In this document: one piece after another, positions 24,896-37,000 of the stretch
Layout: the number at the start of each line of letters is the position of its first letter
Position numbering within the stretch: position 1 is the stretch's first letter
Assembly (NCBI RefSeq): GCF_036417845.1
Contig: NC_089978.1
Location: 135,588,288-135,652,287 of the forward strand
Direction of reading: 5' to 3'
Source of the DNA: Apteryx mantelli
Taxonomy: Eukaryota > Chordata > Aves > Apterygiformes > Apterygidae
Length of the DNA: 64,000 bases
Position numbers and translations under genes: made by a program
Notes under the pieces: generated by a model
Told to the model about the DNA's origin: nothing
Seen by the model: only the letters and a program-made list of their open reading frames with translations
Databases searched by the model: none

Positions 24896-27119
24896 GACCC
24901 GATGCCCCTCTCTGCTTCTCATTCATGGAAAACTTCTTTGAGGACGGCGGGAAAGAGCATTTCAATATCAGAAAGAGTATGAAATATAAGACATTTTCAG
25001 AAACAATACGATGAACTAAATTTTATACATAAACTCCTAAAACTTCTTAAACTTTTTTGAGGATCCTAAACCTCTTGGCATTGGCCTTGGGCATGTCCAG
25101 CCCAAGATGCTGCAGTTAACAATCTTCCACTTCCCTCACTTGTGCATCTGTTTGGTGAGCATTTTCATTGGGAGCACCAGGCCTGCAGAAAGACATTTAG
25201 AGCCTGGCTACTGTATGTTCCATTTTTCTTAATAAAACAAAAGGATACAGTAGACTAAACACACCAAATCCAGCTTCAGAGAAAGGCAGGGATTACACTG
25301 ATTGGCAGTTTGTTCCTATCAACTAACTGATGAAGCAAGCCCACATTTTGTTCTTGCTGATCACTGTGCCATAATGTGGAGCTGAACTACTATGTTGTTT
25401 CATTGCTTTGACTGCTGATGGCCCACTTCTAGTTCCTGTTTTTATCTGCTCACCGTGCTCCAGCCTTAACTTGACCATCACTCAGATCCATCTTTGTAGC
25501 ACAGACTCCTTTGCTTCCTGGCCTTTCATTTGTATATTAGTTCTACTAATCTTTGTTCAGAACTTTGGTTTAACATAATAGCAGGCTTTCCCAGGTTCTG
25601 GCCTCATTCTCTTTGAGGCTACAATTTGAGTTCTTGTCTGGTCTAAGCTGTCAGCCTTAGCACCCTGCCTCTTTTTAAAAGAAGAATGACTTAATGGTTG
25701 GGTGGCCAAGTAATTCACTCTGGCTGGAAGAGAATCTGACCCAGTGTCTCACCTTTCAAATAAATGTCCTAACTGCTATAAAGTGGAGGAGAAAGATCTA
25801 GGGTCCCTCACTCATTTCTCATGACAAAGAGGTATCTTAACTTCAGGAAATGATTTGATGAGGACATTACCAAGAAGAATAGGAGTCTCCCTACCTTGAA
25901 AAGGCACCTCAGTCAAGGTAAAGAGTACTCTAGGTAGGAGACTATCCATATACTCTTTCACTTAGCCAAGAGAGATTTGGGCATTTTCTTCCCTTTTCTT
26001 CCCTTTTCTTCCATTGTGTCTGTCTGACTTCCATGGTCACTGGGGTGCTTTCCCTAGCACTGGCAGAGGTAGAAGTAGCAGACCAGATGTCATGACATCC
26101 CAACACTGTGAAATACAGATATATCTAAGGTTATGCAGCAGCTGAACTGGTGTTTTTAGTACTGCAGTTTTTGAGCTCAGGTGTCTAATTTCTGTTAATG
26201 TTCCACTTTACATATATATATTTTTATTTTAGATTTGATACCTAAATCTCTCCCTGAATTGCACAATTTTCTGATACATCACTTTTGAGTTTATGGGAAA
26301 AACTTATCATGGATTCTTTTACATCAAGAAACAAAATAGATGTGCTTATACTGTGGCTTCAGGTCAGCTCCTCATGTTAATTGGATGTATTAAAGTGGTT
26401 GTTGTATAGAAAGTTTTTGTGTTTTCTTCTGTGTGTGGAGATTTTTAAGCATTATAATTTTCACTGCATGTTTGTTCTGTGTCCCCCAAATTAGAATCAT
26501 GATGAATGGGAAAACTGAAAATTATTTTACCGAAGTACTCCACTGGTCCATTTCGCTCTACTCTTCTGCAAAAACACAGAATTCTCCTGAGGAATTTACA
26601 TGAAAATCTGGCATTTAGCATTATAAGATCTGGACATGTACAACTATGAGAGAAAGGGCACAAGTGTTAAAAGAATAGAATCAGACTCTTGTTCCCACAT
26701 GGCATGTGCATGCTTTGAAAATTCTATTCTACTTGCTAAATGGAGTGAATTCAAACACTTTCCACATGTAAGAAGTACAATTGTAAAAGGAAGAGCTCTT
26801 CTGAGTGAGTAGACAGGTTGAAGTTTAGTTAAAAGATTTGTGAAGGATGTTTTATCTAGTATAAAACATTGAGGAAAGAGCAGAAAGCATTTTCAGAAAT
26901 GAAGACGTACAAATTGATGTCAGTGGTAAAATAGAAGAGGTGGGAGGTTCTGGGGAGAGCAATTTTAAAATACATTCTGCAAGATCATTTCTTTGTGCAA
27001 CTTGAATTTAAAAATACTGCAACGCATTCTGTGATTGCCCAGGCATTATAATGCTGCTTTAGAGGTAATAATTCTTTGTCCAGTCTTCTGTGGTTTGCTT
27101 CTTTTGCTAGTTTTGCAGT
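24896..27119. other. unassigned DNA between two inverted solo LTRs
   Basis: No gag, pol or env remnants or host exons were recognised, which argues that the flanking LTRs are independent insertions and not the two ends of one provirus. Confidence 0.5.
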
Positions 27120-27648
27120 TGTGATAGGTGCTAGTTTGTTACATCAAATCGGGAAGTGATTTTACGATGAAACTAGGCGCTAATTACGGGCTAAAACCAC
27201 AACAACCTGGAATGAGGGCATGTACCCCGCCTGAGATAATTAAGTGGAGCCAGCGAGGCGGCGATGTTAGTTTAGATAGCCTAATATGGCAATGGCGAGG
27301 TCACACAGTTGTAAAATATATGCATGACCTGAGGGTCACCACACACAACGCAGAGGAAGACTCCAGCCTTCATCCCCACGACCACCAGAAGGCTGAAGAA
27401 GACCCCCTAGCAACAGCCGGCGCAACCGCAGAAGTTACAGGAAGTGCCGCATATACCCGGGGCTGGAATCGCATATAAGGAGACTGTGAGGGGGGGGGGG
27501 GGGATCGCGCGCGCCGTTGGTGGAGCAGGAGACTCCCCGGCCGCCCAGCGCTGTTTTGCTTACTTGTGACTTGCTCAATTATTTTATAAATTGGAATTTA
27601 TGCAACCCGGCCCGAGTGGCTGTCAATTTGTCGCGTTTACCTATAACA
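27120..27648 (+). mobile_element. solo ERV LTR, same family as 24.4 kb, opposite orientation
   Basis: The element runs TGTGATAGGTGC to CTATAACA. Its flanks share CAGT (27,116-27,119 and 27,649-27,652), so a 4-5-bp target-site duplication is likely. It shares the 'TGTACCCCGCCTGAGA', 'GTTAGTTTAGATAGCCTAATATGGC', TATA ('GCATATAAGGAGACTGTGAGG') and CpG-rich R/U5 blocks with the 24.4-kb copy. It differs in the U3 start and carries an extra ~55 bp around 27,290-27,345 that the other copy lacks. A run of 14 G bases lies at 27,490-27,503. Confidence 0.86.
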
Positions 27649-27930
27649 CAGTTTTCCAGTAGTCTGTCAGACATCACAGTACTCCAAGAGCAGGTGTAAA
27701 AAAAGGCAGAGTTAAGTTAAAGCTTCTGACAGCAGCCACAGAAAATCCAAAGTATATAAAATGTACATCAAATTACTGTGGTTAAAACTTTAGAGAAACA
27801 TTTAAACAGGGTAGACAAAGCACTTGAAAATTATTATGCTATTTTAGCTGAACAATTCTCTCGTAAGGAGTACAGAAAATACATCATAGAATTGAACATT
27901 CATTATTTATTACACTGCTTAATTCCTACA

Positions 27931-29122
27931 TGTTAGGTGATGAGACTGAAGGCTAATCACCATAAACACAAAGGCTTGGTGAGTTTTTAAGAGGAACAAT
28001 GACAGGCAGAGCTACCCCAGTAGCCAAATCAGTGAAAACAGAGCACCCTGAATGGACTACTCTTAGGGCTATCAAAGGAGGACAACTGGCCCATTGACTG
28101 AGGTGTGAAACCCAGGGACATCAGCCAGCCACAGAAACTCCTTCCCTGGAATACCTTGAAGAATAAAAGGGGTTATTGCCTACAGGGCTATAGGATTCAT
28201 TATGGGAGGCAGGTGGAAAAGCATTTTTAAAATAGTGTAAAGCTTACTATGGGCTATTTTAAGCGGACTGTGGGAATCTGTGAGACTTGCTACAGGGTGT
28301 TTGGAGGAAGGACCAAAGGTGGGGAAAAGGAGGTATCACGGTGGATTGGGAGGAACAAGCGTGAGAAAATACATGGGAAAGGGGATAAGGGGGATGGCTG
28401 AGTATAAACACGTGGCTTGCCAATACATTTGTCTGATTGAACCCTGCACATGATCACCACAGTCTATCTTTTTAAATGCTGTTCTTAAATATTTTCCTGG
28501 GTGAGCATGCTTTCTATTCTGTGTGTGTGCATGTACATGTGTTTGAGAGGTCTAACTGCCAGTAACATTAGCTATTTATAGTGGTCTATAGGTCTGGTTG
28601 CCAGCAACTGCAGAGACTGGGCTTATTTTGTGTGTATTTCCCTAGGGAAGTTCAATCATATGTGCATGGATGAATATATGTCTATTTTGCTGGTGAAATT
28701 CAAGCTGGAATAGCCAGTAAGTAGGGTGAGATGTCTGGGAACCACCAACCAGAGAGACCATAAGTTTTGGGACCAGATACTGGAGAGACAAGGGGTCTGA
28801 GAGTAGGCTATTGGAAGGACCTTTGGTTGAAGCTAGCTACCAGAGAGAGCAGGGGTCTGAGAGTTGGCTATTGGAGAGACAAAAGGTTTGGACCAGCTAC
28901 TGGAGAGATCCGTTTGTATATGTGTGTTTGTAACAAGAAGATGTCCGAGTACCAGCACCTGGAATGGGGCTGCAAATCTCAGGGGCTAATATATTGTGGT
29001 CCCAGCAACTGGGGAGAACAGGAGATCTGGGGCCAGCTACTGGACAGATTGAATGTCTAAGGCCAGCTACTGGAGTGATCCACATTGTGTGTGTAGATGT
29101 GTATATATGCATATATGTGTAC

Positions 29123-29154
<32 letters not shown>

Positions 29155-29442
29155 ACATATGTTTGTGTATATTTCTTTGCCAGAGATGAGGAATGGGATC
29201 AGGCCATCTGTGCTGGTTAGGTTTGTATGAGTGCTGTGTGTTTGTGTGTGTGTTGGTAAAGTACTGTTTTCTGCATGTGTTGATCTGCGTGGCTGGCCTT
29301 GTGTGTGTGTATTCTGAGTGTGTGTGTTTTTGTGTGTTTCCATACATGTCTGTTGGGAGTATGCGTTGCTACCAGTTGGCCCTCAGGAAAACAGAGCCAC
29401 GGCATCCTTGCATCAGGCCACAGGGCTCATCAACCTCTTGCA
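27931..29442 (+). mobile_element. long ERV LTR, U3 nearly identical to the 50.8-52.0 kb copy
   Basis: The element begins TGTTAGGTGATGAG and has a TATA box in 'GCTGAGTATAAACACG' near 28,398-28,412. Its long U5 contains repeated 'CCAGCTACTGGAGAGA' modules and a TG microsatellite. The end is placed at 'CCTCTTGCA' (29,442), where ctaca on the left and gtaca on the right could be a decayed target-site duplication. From 27,931 to about 28,445 it matches the reverse complement of 51,462-51,976 almost base for base, and beyond that the similarity is weak. No internal genes are attached, so it is a solo LTR or fragment. Confidence 0.8.
29117..29151. repeat. (TG)n microsatellite inside LTR U5
   Basis: A TG dinucleotide run with flanking degenerate ta/tg tracts. 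Confidence 0.95.
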
Positions 29443-30098
29443 GTACAATCCTTAGATTATGCAATCCAATTTAAAAAAGAAATAGTGGATGTGAAGAATG
29501 CTTTAAACAAGAATCATAACTATTATCTATGCTGTGGTTGTTTCAACACAATAGATTGGTTCCACATTTAGTGGAATTATGTAGTAATTTACTAATGTCC
29601 AATTATTAACAGACTACAGTACCATCCTAATAGTACAAGTTGTTAATGCAGTTATAGTGTTGGACACAGATCATGTCACCAAATTGCTAACAAAAATATT
29701 CTTAATTTAGTTTTGGTAGACTATTAGAATGTTATAATTCATACCATATGTAACAGTTAAACTACTGTTCTTGCAATTGTTTCATGTAACTTTCTATTGT
29801 CCTGGTGATCTATTCTAGGAAATTATCTTTGTTTCCATGGTTCAGAGGCCTCGAGTGACTCACATCCATACTACTCATTGCACAGCTCAAAAGCGGGGCC
29901 AACCCTACTCTGTCTGGTATCTGACTGGCCACTTGACTGACACTGCTGCCTTTCTAGCTGCTGTTTCTTCTTTTGCTGCTGCTGCATCCTGCTCAAGAAG
30001 CATCTAGAAAGTACTGAACAAGTCTCTTTCTCCAGGAAGGGGCCAAGTGAACTGCTGAAGTGTAGATAAGTGACTCTCCTCTTTCAAGGGTCAAATTG
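29443..30098. other. unassigned DNA
   Basis: No gene recognised. The right end, near 29,940-30,090, could belong to the adjacent Harbinger fossil. Confidence 0.4.
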
Positions 30099-30640
30099 TG
30101 TTGTGCACCTGGGAAAACCAGCTGGAAGTGCTGAATTTTGACACAAGTAAGGTCACCTTCAAGGTTCTACACAGGGAGCTAATGCCTGCCACCATGTGCC
30201 AGCATATCACATTCTGGGTGCCAACACCTACGGAGAAGAGGGTCTCCATTGCATTGTAGAGCCTTACTATTTTGATGCTGATTGCTAGGCAACAAATTTG
30301 GAGTCCAGGATGGAGGTCTCCCAAGCCATCTTCCAGACTGGCTACCCATGAGTCATTGCACTGACGACATCACAGAGGTCATGCTGGCATTAGGCCAGCC
30401 TTAACTCTCCAACTGCATGGAGACAAGGTTCATATCCCTGTATGCTGTTTAGAGAGAGCCTACTATCAGCACATGGACTGCAAAAACTGTCCCATCTTTC
30501 TGCATGTTCTGATCAGCCCCAGAGGGAGAATTATGGATAGAGCATAGGTTACATTGGCCATATATGTCAGGGAGCAGCAGGAGTGGCTGCTCCATAAGGG
30601 AAAGTGACCAGGAGGTGAGCATCACAACAAGGAGGGCAGA
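30099..30640 (+). pseudogene. fossil Harbinger (HARBI1-like) DDE transposase
   Basis: Translated fragments in shifting frames follow the order of a PIF/Harbinger transposase. First comes a 'WENQLEVL...TFKVLHREL' stretch (from 30,110) resembling the N-terminal region before the DDE domain, then 'EKRVSIAL' matching the EKRVAIAL-type motif, with a stop after it. 'LLGNKFGV' follows in another frame. A continuous frame at 30,416-30,547 has 'GDKVHIPV', the counterpart of the first catalytic Asp motif (D-G-T-H-I-P), then 'HVLISPRGRIMD', the counterpart of the ALVD-x-RGRFTD motif. Multiple stops and frameshifts show long decay. Terminal inverted repeats were not found. This is judged by motif pattern only. 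Confidence 0.65.
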
Positions 30641-31066
30641 GGCAGTGACCTTCCTGTCAGAGGTGCAGTTCCACAGTATCTGAGCAAAGATAGCATAACT
30701 ATGGGTCAACTAGGGTCAGTCAGCAGTCCAGTAATTGCCAGACAAGTCCATAGTGGTGACACAGGTTCAAAATCAAGGTAGGAAGTCAAGTCTGCAGATC
30801 AGGGTCTGGGTCCAGATCAGCTAAGCACATAGAAATGCACAGGCATAGCTGCAAGATAGTTCAAATAGAGGCCAAGGGCAGAAGCCCAGCTTTAGAGCAG
30901 TTCCTGAGAAAAGGGGGAGCAAGCACCCACTGAAGCTTCTTGCATGTCTTTGATTCAAGCTCAGACAACTGCACTGTGAGAGTTGGCCCTGAACCCAGGT
31001 AGCCAAAATCCCAAGAGCAGTAGAGAGGTAATGCACTCAGGACAATATGCACTGTGGCAGTTCCTG
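30590..31066 (+). repeat. dispersed unclassified repeat, copy 1
   Basis: Shares an ordered series of blocks with 43,437-43,972 in the same orientation: 'taaggga', 'ggaggtgag', 'gcaatcccacagta'-type, 'acaagtccatagtg', 'gaagtcaagtctgcag', 'ggtc..ggtcca' and a terminal 'ctgtggcagt'. No coding potential is visible. It abuts the Harbinger fossil, so it might be that element's non-coding tail, but the 43-kb copy has no transposase beside it. Confidence 0.7.
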
Positions 31067-34000
31067 GGAATTCTGTCAATGAGTCCATTCCAGTACCATT
31101 TTTCTACCATCCAATGGTTAAAATGCATGATAGCAGTGCTGTTCTACATAGATAAATCCCAAGGGTTTGACCAAGAAACAGTATGTTTAAACAGAATTAA
31201 CCACCACAGTAGAAAGGTAGTTGTGTACATAAAGTAGTTAAGTAAGTGCACAGGGCTGTTTAGTTTTTCTTTTAGTGTGGTGTGGTGGGGCATTCAGCAT
31301 TTAATAATGCCTCATAGTTATGTAGGAAATTCTTTAGTTAATTTCAAAATATGCCACATTGCTGGAAAAATATGAACGTTTCCATTTTTACAGATGCACT
31401 GATAAGTTAGCAGTTCACTCAAGACCACACATTAAGTCAGAATCAAGCATGGGAGTGGAACATGAAATTTCCAGAATCCTGAATTTAGACCTTAACCACT
31501 GAAACACAGTGTAATAGCTTGAGAGTCTGAATGGAACAAAAACGGTAAGGAAAGACTTAAAATGACCACTTAGTAGAAGCAGAGATCAAGGAAATGGAGG
31601 TTTCTCCTCAGCAGTGATGATGTCACTTTTTTTTTTTGGAAATACGTCAATACCCTCTGTATTTCACAGGCATTATTTGTGATATTGCAAAGAGCTGTAG
31701 TAATATTGAAGAGCTGTAGTATTAAGTATGATCTGAAAGACAAAGCAGAACACAAGATTTGGGGACTGAACAGGAGGGAAGAATTTTTTTGACTGAAGAC
31801 ACTGATATCTGGTCCTCAGTGGTAACCAGTGGTAAATAGTATGGATATACAGCTGTCCAATACAATATTGGAAAACAGTGTTTTTGCTGACACCTGCTAA
31901 AGCATGGCCAATGGCCTTGGATTTGTTATAACATCTAATTTAACTGTAAATACTATGCTTTTTCATAATTTCTTGTTGTGGTGCTACAGTTAAATTATGA
32001 GTGTTGAGACAAGTCTCTGAGTTCATTAACTTTTATACAAATGACTATTGTATTTTAATAGTCATAACTCAAGTCAGCTTAGTCAATAAGTAATAGAATA
32101 GCTAAAGTGTGCATATACTTGACCTCTCAAGGTCAAGTACCTGCAAAAAGCATACATGCACGTGGAGGGTTTTATCACTCATTTCCTGTTGAAGGCTCTT
32201 GGCAGAAAGTACTGCCAAGTCAGAAAGTACTATCCACGTGCCTATGTGCCCTCTGTTCTGCTACTTAGGGTTATTAGGTTGTTTTTAAAGTGTGTTAGCT
32301 TATGCTTAGCACTTAGTCTAAGTCAATTGCCTGTTGGCAAGGTGTCAATTTTCTTGTAAAATCCTTCTGGGCTTTCCCTCTTTTTTCTTGGAGATTGTCC
32401 TGCTCAACTTTTGTCCCTCTAGTAACAGAGCCTCTAAAAGGCTCCTAAGGATTTCCAGTGCTACTTAAGAAACTAAGTCAATTGCTTTCTTTTGCTGTTC
32501 ATAAACATCTTTTTCTGCAACACAAGCATCCTGTGACAATATTTGGTATTTGCAGTGATTCAAAGAGCTTTGACATAATTGCTGTTTCTATTGTTCATTC
32601 TGCATTCCTATTCCTACACATCCAGTTCTCAAAACCCCTTGCTTCCTTCCCATATGTAATACTAACTTTTGCCAGATGAACAGTGATACCAAGTAGGGAA
32701 AAATTAACTCCTCTCAAGCCCTGTCCTTCACTAATTCTTGGTTTATTAACAGGTACACTATGAGAAACTTACTTTAACTATACTGCTTTATGAATTATTG
32801 GTCATGACTACCTTAGGGACATAGATCTCTCTTGAAATGTCTCTTGAAATGTCTCTGTGATGGAAGTGATTGACTAATACTACTAGTGGAGTAAACAAAA
32901 CTGACATGTTTTCAAGTCTGGACTCCAAAGAAGTGCTTTTCCTCTACAGTTTTGCTCCGATCAGAAAAGCAAAATAAAAAAGCAACTGTATTATGTAAGT
33001 ATTCAACCAAATCGAATTTATAATAGACTTAATACATGGGTGTGATTCTCACCTGACAGTGCTGTTACATCAGGACAACTGTTTCAACAACAGTGATGTT
33101 ATTCCTCAAATACACTTACACCGGCAAAATAAGAATATGAACTGATTTGTGGGTTTTTTTTTTTTGAAACTTTGATGTTTTCATTTTGATTCATAAAGTA
33201 TCATTTCACAAAATTTCAAAATCAATAACATCAGAGTTACAGAAATGCTGTATTTCTCTCCCCATGTTCTTTTTCATCTACTGTTTAAAAGTATACATCC
33301 CAGGAAACAACTAATTCAAGACAACCAGCTTAAATTGCTCTTGTAATTGAAAAGTAACTCTGTTTAAATGGCATAATTATGATTCCAATTTATGATTTTC
33401 TAGTGACTCTGCATCAGAAGAGCTTACTTTACTTGTGAAATGTAATTGTTTCTGCTTGTCAGCCCTGTAATCTCTGAAATTCAAGGCCCTTTTCTCCTCA
33501 CACATTAACATCAGCACTCCTAGCTTAGGTTATAAAGCTTAATTCTATTTTACTGTCACCTGCACAGCTCCTTAACCTGAGTTTGCCACAAATAGAAGTC
33601 AGTGAACAATTCCACACCTGATGCACAAGAACATTCATTTTGTCTCTCATCTGAACTAAAGATCTGTTTACTGTGTAAAAACAGTAAAACACATGATGTA
33701 CTTGTATAATTAAATTCACCACTTTTGATTCTGTTGAATATGAAGAGGAACATTTATTTTTCAGTGACTTTTCAGGATAAGAACTGAGTTTTAGAGCAAG
33801 TATCATTTCAAATCAGCCTGTAAACAACTCTGAAACACAAAGTATGCTATGTGTAGGTAGATATACTTTAAAGAACCATAGAAAATGATTTGTTAGGATG
33901 TGTTTCTGGAGGTGGTGCACTGTGAAGAAACAAGAACAGAGTTGGTACACACTCCGCAATTCTAATTGAGTCCCCCTAGCTGATCTGATGGGCACAGACA

Positions 34001-37000
34001 TTTCATTTACCTCCTTCTTTGCTCAGCTTCTCTGTCTATGGCTTGAAACAATATTTTTCATCTACTGCACTTGTAGCTTTCTAAAACCCCTTCAGAGACA
34101 AGGATTTATTTTATCCTTACAGCAGCTACACTGCCTGCTATTGAGGAGACATGTACAAATGTGTCTGCTTATTCAGGGATTATATTTTTGTTCTTGCTTG
34201 TCCTCTTTAATGTAAACTAATAGTTTCAAAGGATAGGGTTTGCTTTTCTGAATGGAAAATGATGCCTCAGGGACATCTTGGCATGGTTTCACAATTATAC
34301 CTAATGTGTAAAAAGCTATGCAACTGTAAAGAATCTTTGTTAATATAAATTTTTACTTTATTGCATGGAAAAAAACTTCAAGTTCTCACTAGTACAGTAA
34401 CTGCAACACACTGTAAATTCATTCATCAGCAATAGCCTGAAGTGATACAATATAATATAATTAAGTTTATTTATTCTTAGAAATTGTGCCCAGTGAAGCA
34501 ATAAAATGAGATATTAAACTAACATAGAAAGTAATGCAAGACATTCGTGTAGGGCAGGATTATGCACAGGGAAATTGCAACAAAATAAAGGTAACTGTTT
34601 TATAGTTTCAGCTACAATGTCTTCTCCTGCCATTTTTACTTTTGATCCCTTCTCCTTTTCTTGGATTTCACGCCCAATCCTCTCTACCCTGTCTTCATTC
34701 TCAGACTTTCTTTCTCCAGGACCTGAAACCAACCCCTTTTATTTTCTATCATCAAGACTGCCCTTCCTGTTTAGTTCCTGATTCACATACCCTCCAGCCA
34801 CTCTCTCCGCTCAGCTTCCAGGTCTGAGTATGCTCTTCCTTTTGGGTGGACCGATGAATCTTTAGTTTGAAGGACCCACACAGGTCAGGCTATCTCACCT
34901 TTTCTGTCATAATCTTTACCAGATTCACCCAGCTAACCAAACTACTACACACGAGCTAACCCACTGTTACAACCTCTTTGGCACCTACCGTTTGGTAGGA
35001 ATTACCCCTCTTCCTGGCTCCCCGAAGCTAGAGCCTCTCTACTCATTGTGGTGGTTATAAGTGTCAATGATTTTTCTGCCCTTCTTCCTGGTTAAACATA
35101 AAGATGTACCTGGTGAACTGAAGGCAGATGAGAGAGCAAGCGTTTGGTGGAAGAATAGGTTGTTATTAAAAAAAAAAAAAAAAAAGCTCCCATATGCATA
35201 TGTGACTCAGAATCTCCAAGAATGTCTTTGCCCCTGGAGGGATCTCTCTGTATCACCCATGGGATGACTAGAACACACTGCTAGAAGCTGGACAGACAAC
35301 TCCAATTCTGGGCTAAGACGAATCTCTCCTGCCATCAGTCCTCCCATCCAAAGTGGAAAACATTATGGCTCTCAGGTTATCCTGCTTTCAACTTTCTGGA
35401 CTTTTCTAGCTCTCAGTAAACTCTGGCAGTGCTACAGTGTTCTGATGTTTTCAAACCAAATATTTGCTTTTGATGGTTGCCAATACCTTTATTAACCTCT
35501 GGCAGACAGTCTCTCATATGAATAGGCACTCTCTTCATGTTGCTTTAATCCACAAGCCACACTGATCACTGGTACCATCATCTTTTTGTAAGTGATAGCC
35601 TTTCCACATTAGTTTTCAAGATGGCCAGTGAAATTGATATTGCTACATCACATTTTTATAATGTTTGTCCATATACTACTTTTCATTTATTTACATAAAG
35701 ATGACATTTTTTGTGCAGTTCATGATATACATATTTTTGGAAGGTTTCACACAACTTAGAAGATCAAATTCAATGTCACTTCAGGACAGTTATTAAGAAA
35801 ATACTTTTCTGAAATCTGCCTAGATTCACAACCATCTTGAATGTATATGCAATGTCTGCAACATCTGCCAAACACACATCAATGAAGTTCTTAATAATTA
35901 CTTATTTTTATGAACCATACCTCTATTTGATTCTAAAGAACTATCTAAAATATAATTGACATTAGATATTTTTATGTGTGACAGCCGGAAGGCATGTCTA
36001 ACACTGTATACTTTTCCATGTGTTGATCAGTGTTAGACTTGAAAGAGCTCATGTGTTGTATAAGGAAGAGGAAGAAGTCTGAGATTCTTTCACAGAGGAA
36101 AAAGCCAGAGGTCCTCTCACTAACTTTTGGACTTAAGAGGGCAGAACTGTCATCTGTGCCTCAGAGATAAGAAGGGAATTAGCTGATAAGGACTACTTGT
36201 GACGTCTCCCCCTCACACCACCTCAACTCCTCTTCCTACCTCAGTAGTTAGAAAAAGTATCCAGAGAAAACTTTTTGTCTTTCTTTGTCTTCACTTTCAG
36301 TAGTTGATAAAGGTGTCTTCAAAACAACTCATGTGCTAGCAGGAAAAAACAGCATCACAAACACAGCAACTTTCAGTGCACAAGATCCCCAAAGCTTTGT
36401 AAGCTGTATATTCAATAAAGACATCAAGCTGCACATTGCCAACATGCAATCTCCTTTGGGCTAAACCTTTTTCATGACTTAAATGCATATACAGACATTA
36501 CATTGTTCTGCGGTGCCTAACCTGAAGAAGACTTCCATACCCAATTTGTTGTGTGGAAAATGTAAGGTATGTTTACATGGTTTATTGCTATCAGATGCAA
36601 ATGTACTCTGTCCTTACTCTAAATTAGATAGATGCAAACAAGCTCTGCTTGAAAAGGCACACAGCTACAGTGTGAAAATACTGAGCTTCAGCTAATGACC
36701 TGAGTCAAACAGATTTTTATGAAGTGTGGGACATGCAATTTTTGGATAAAATATGGCTTATACCTGGATGTCTCAGAGCACAAGCATAGAGATCATATCT
36801 ATGTGCAATGAATATGTAGATATAACTTGAGAGAGAGAGATGAATTTTGGAATAAATAAAAGATTTAACGTCCTGATTCTCTCTATAATGGTGCCACTTT
36901 CCTATTGAATTATTCAACAAACCCTGTTGCAGCAGAATGCTATTCATGAGCACTCTCTCCAGCAGAAACTAAGAGTGTCTGTTAGCTCCAGTATTCAATA

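Noticed and set aside
24383-27648. One provirus bounded by the 24.4 and 27.1 kb LTRs
   Set aside because: The LTRs are in opposite orientation, have separate target duplications, and no retroviral genes lie between.
28897-29474. Several open frames of about 90-148 codons on both strands
   Set aside because: They arise from TG/CA-rich LTR U5 sequence, giving Thr-His or Val-Cys runs with no protein family match.
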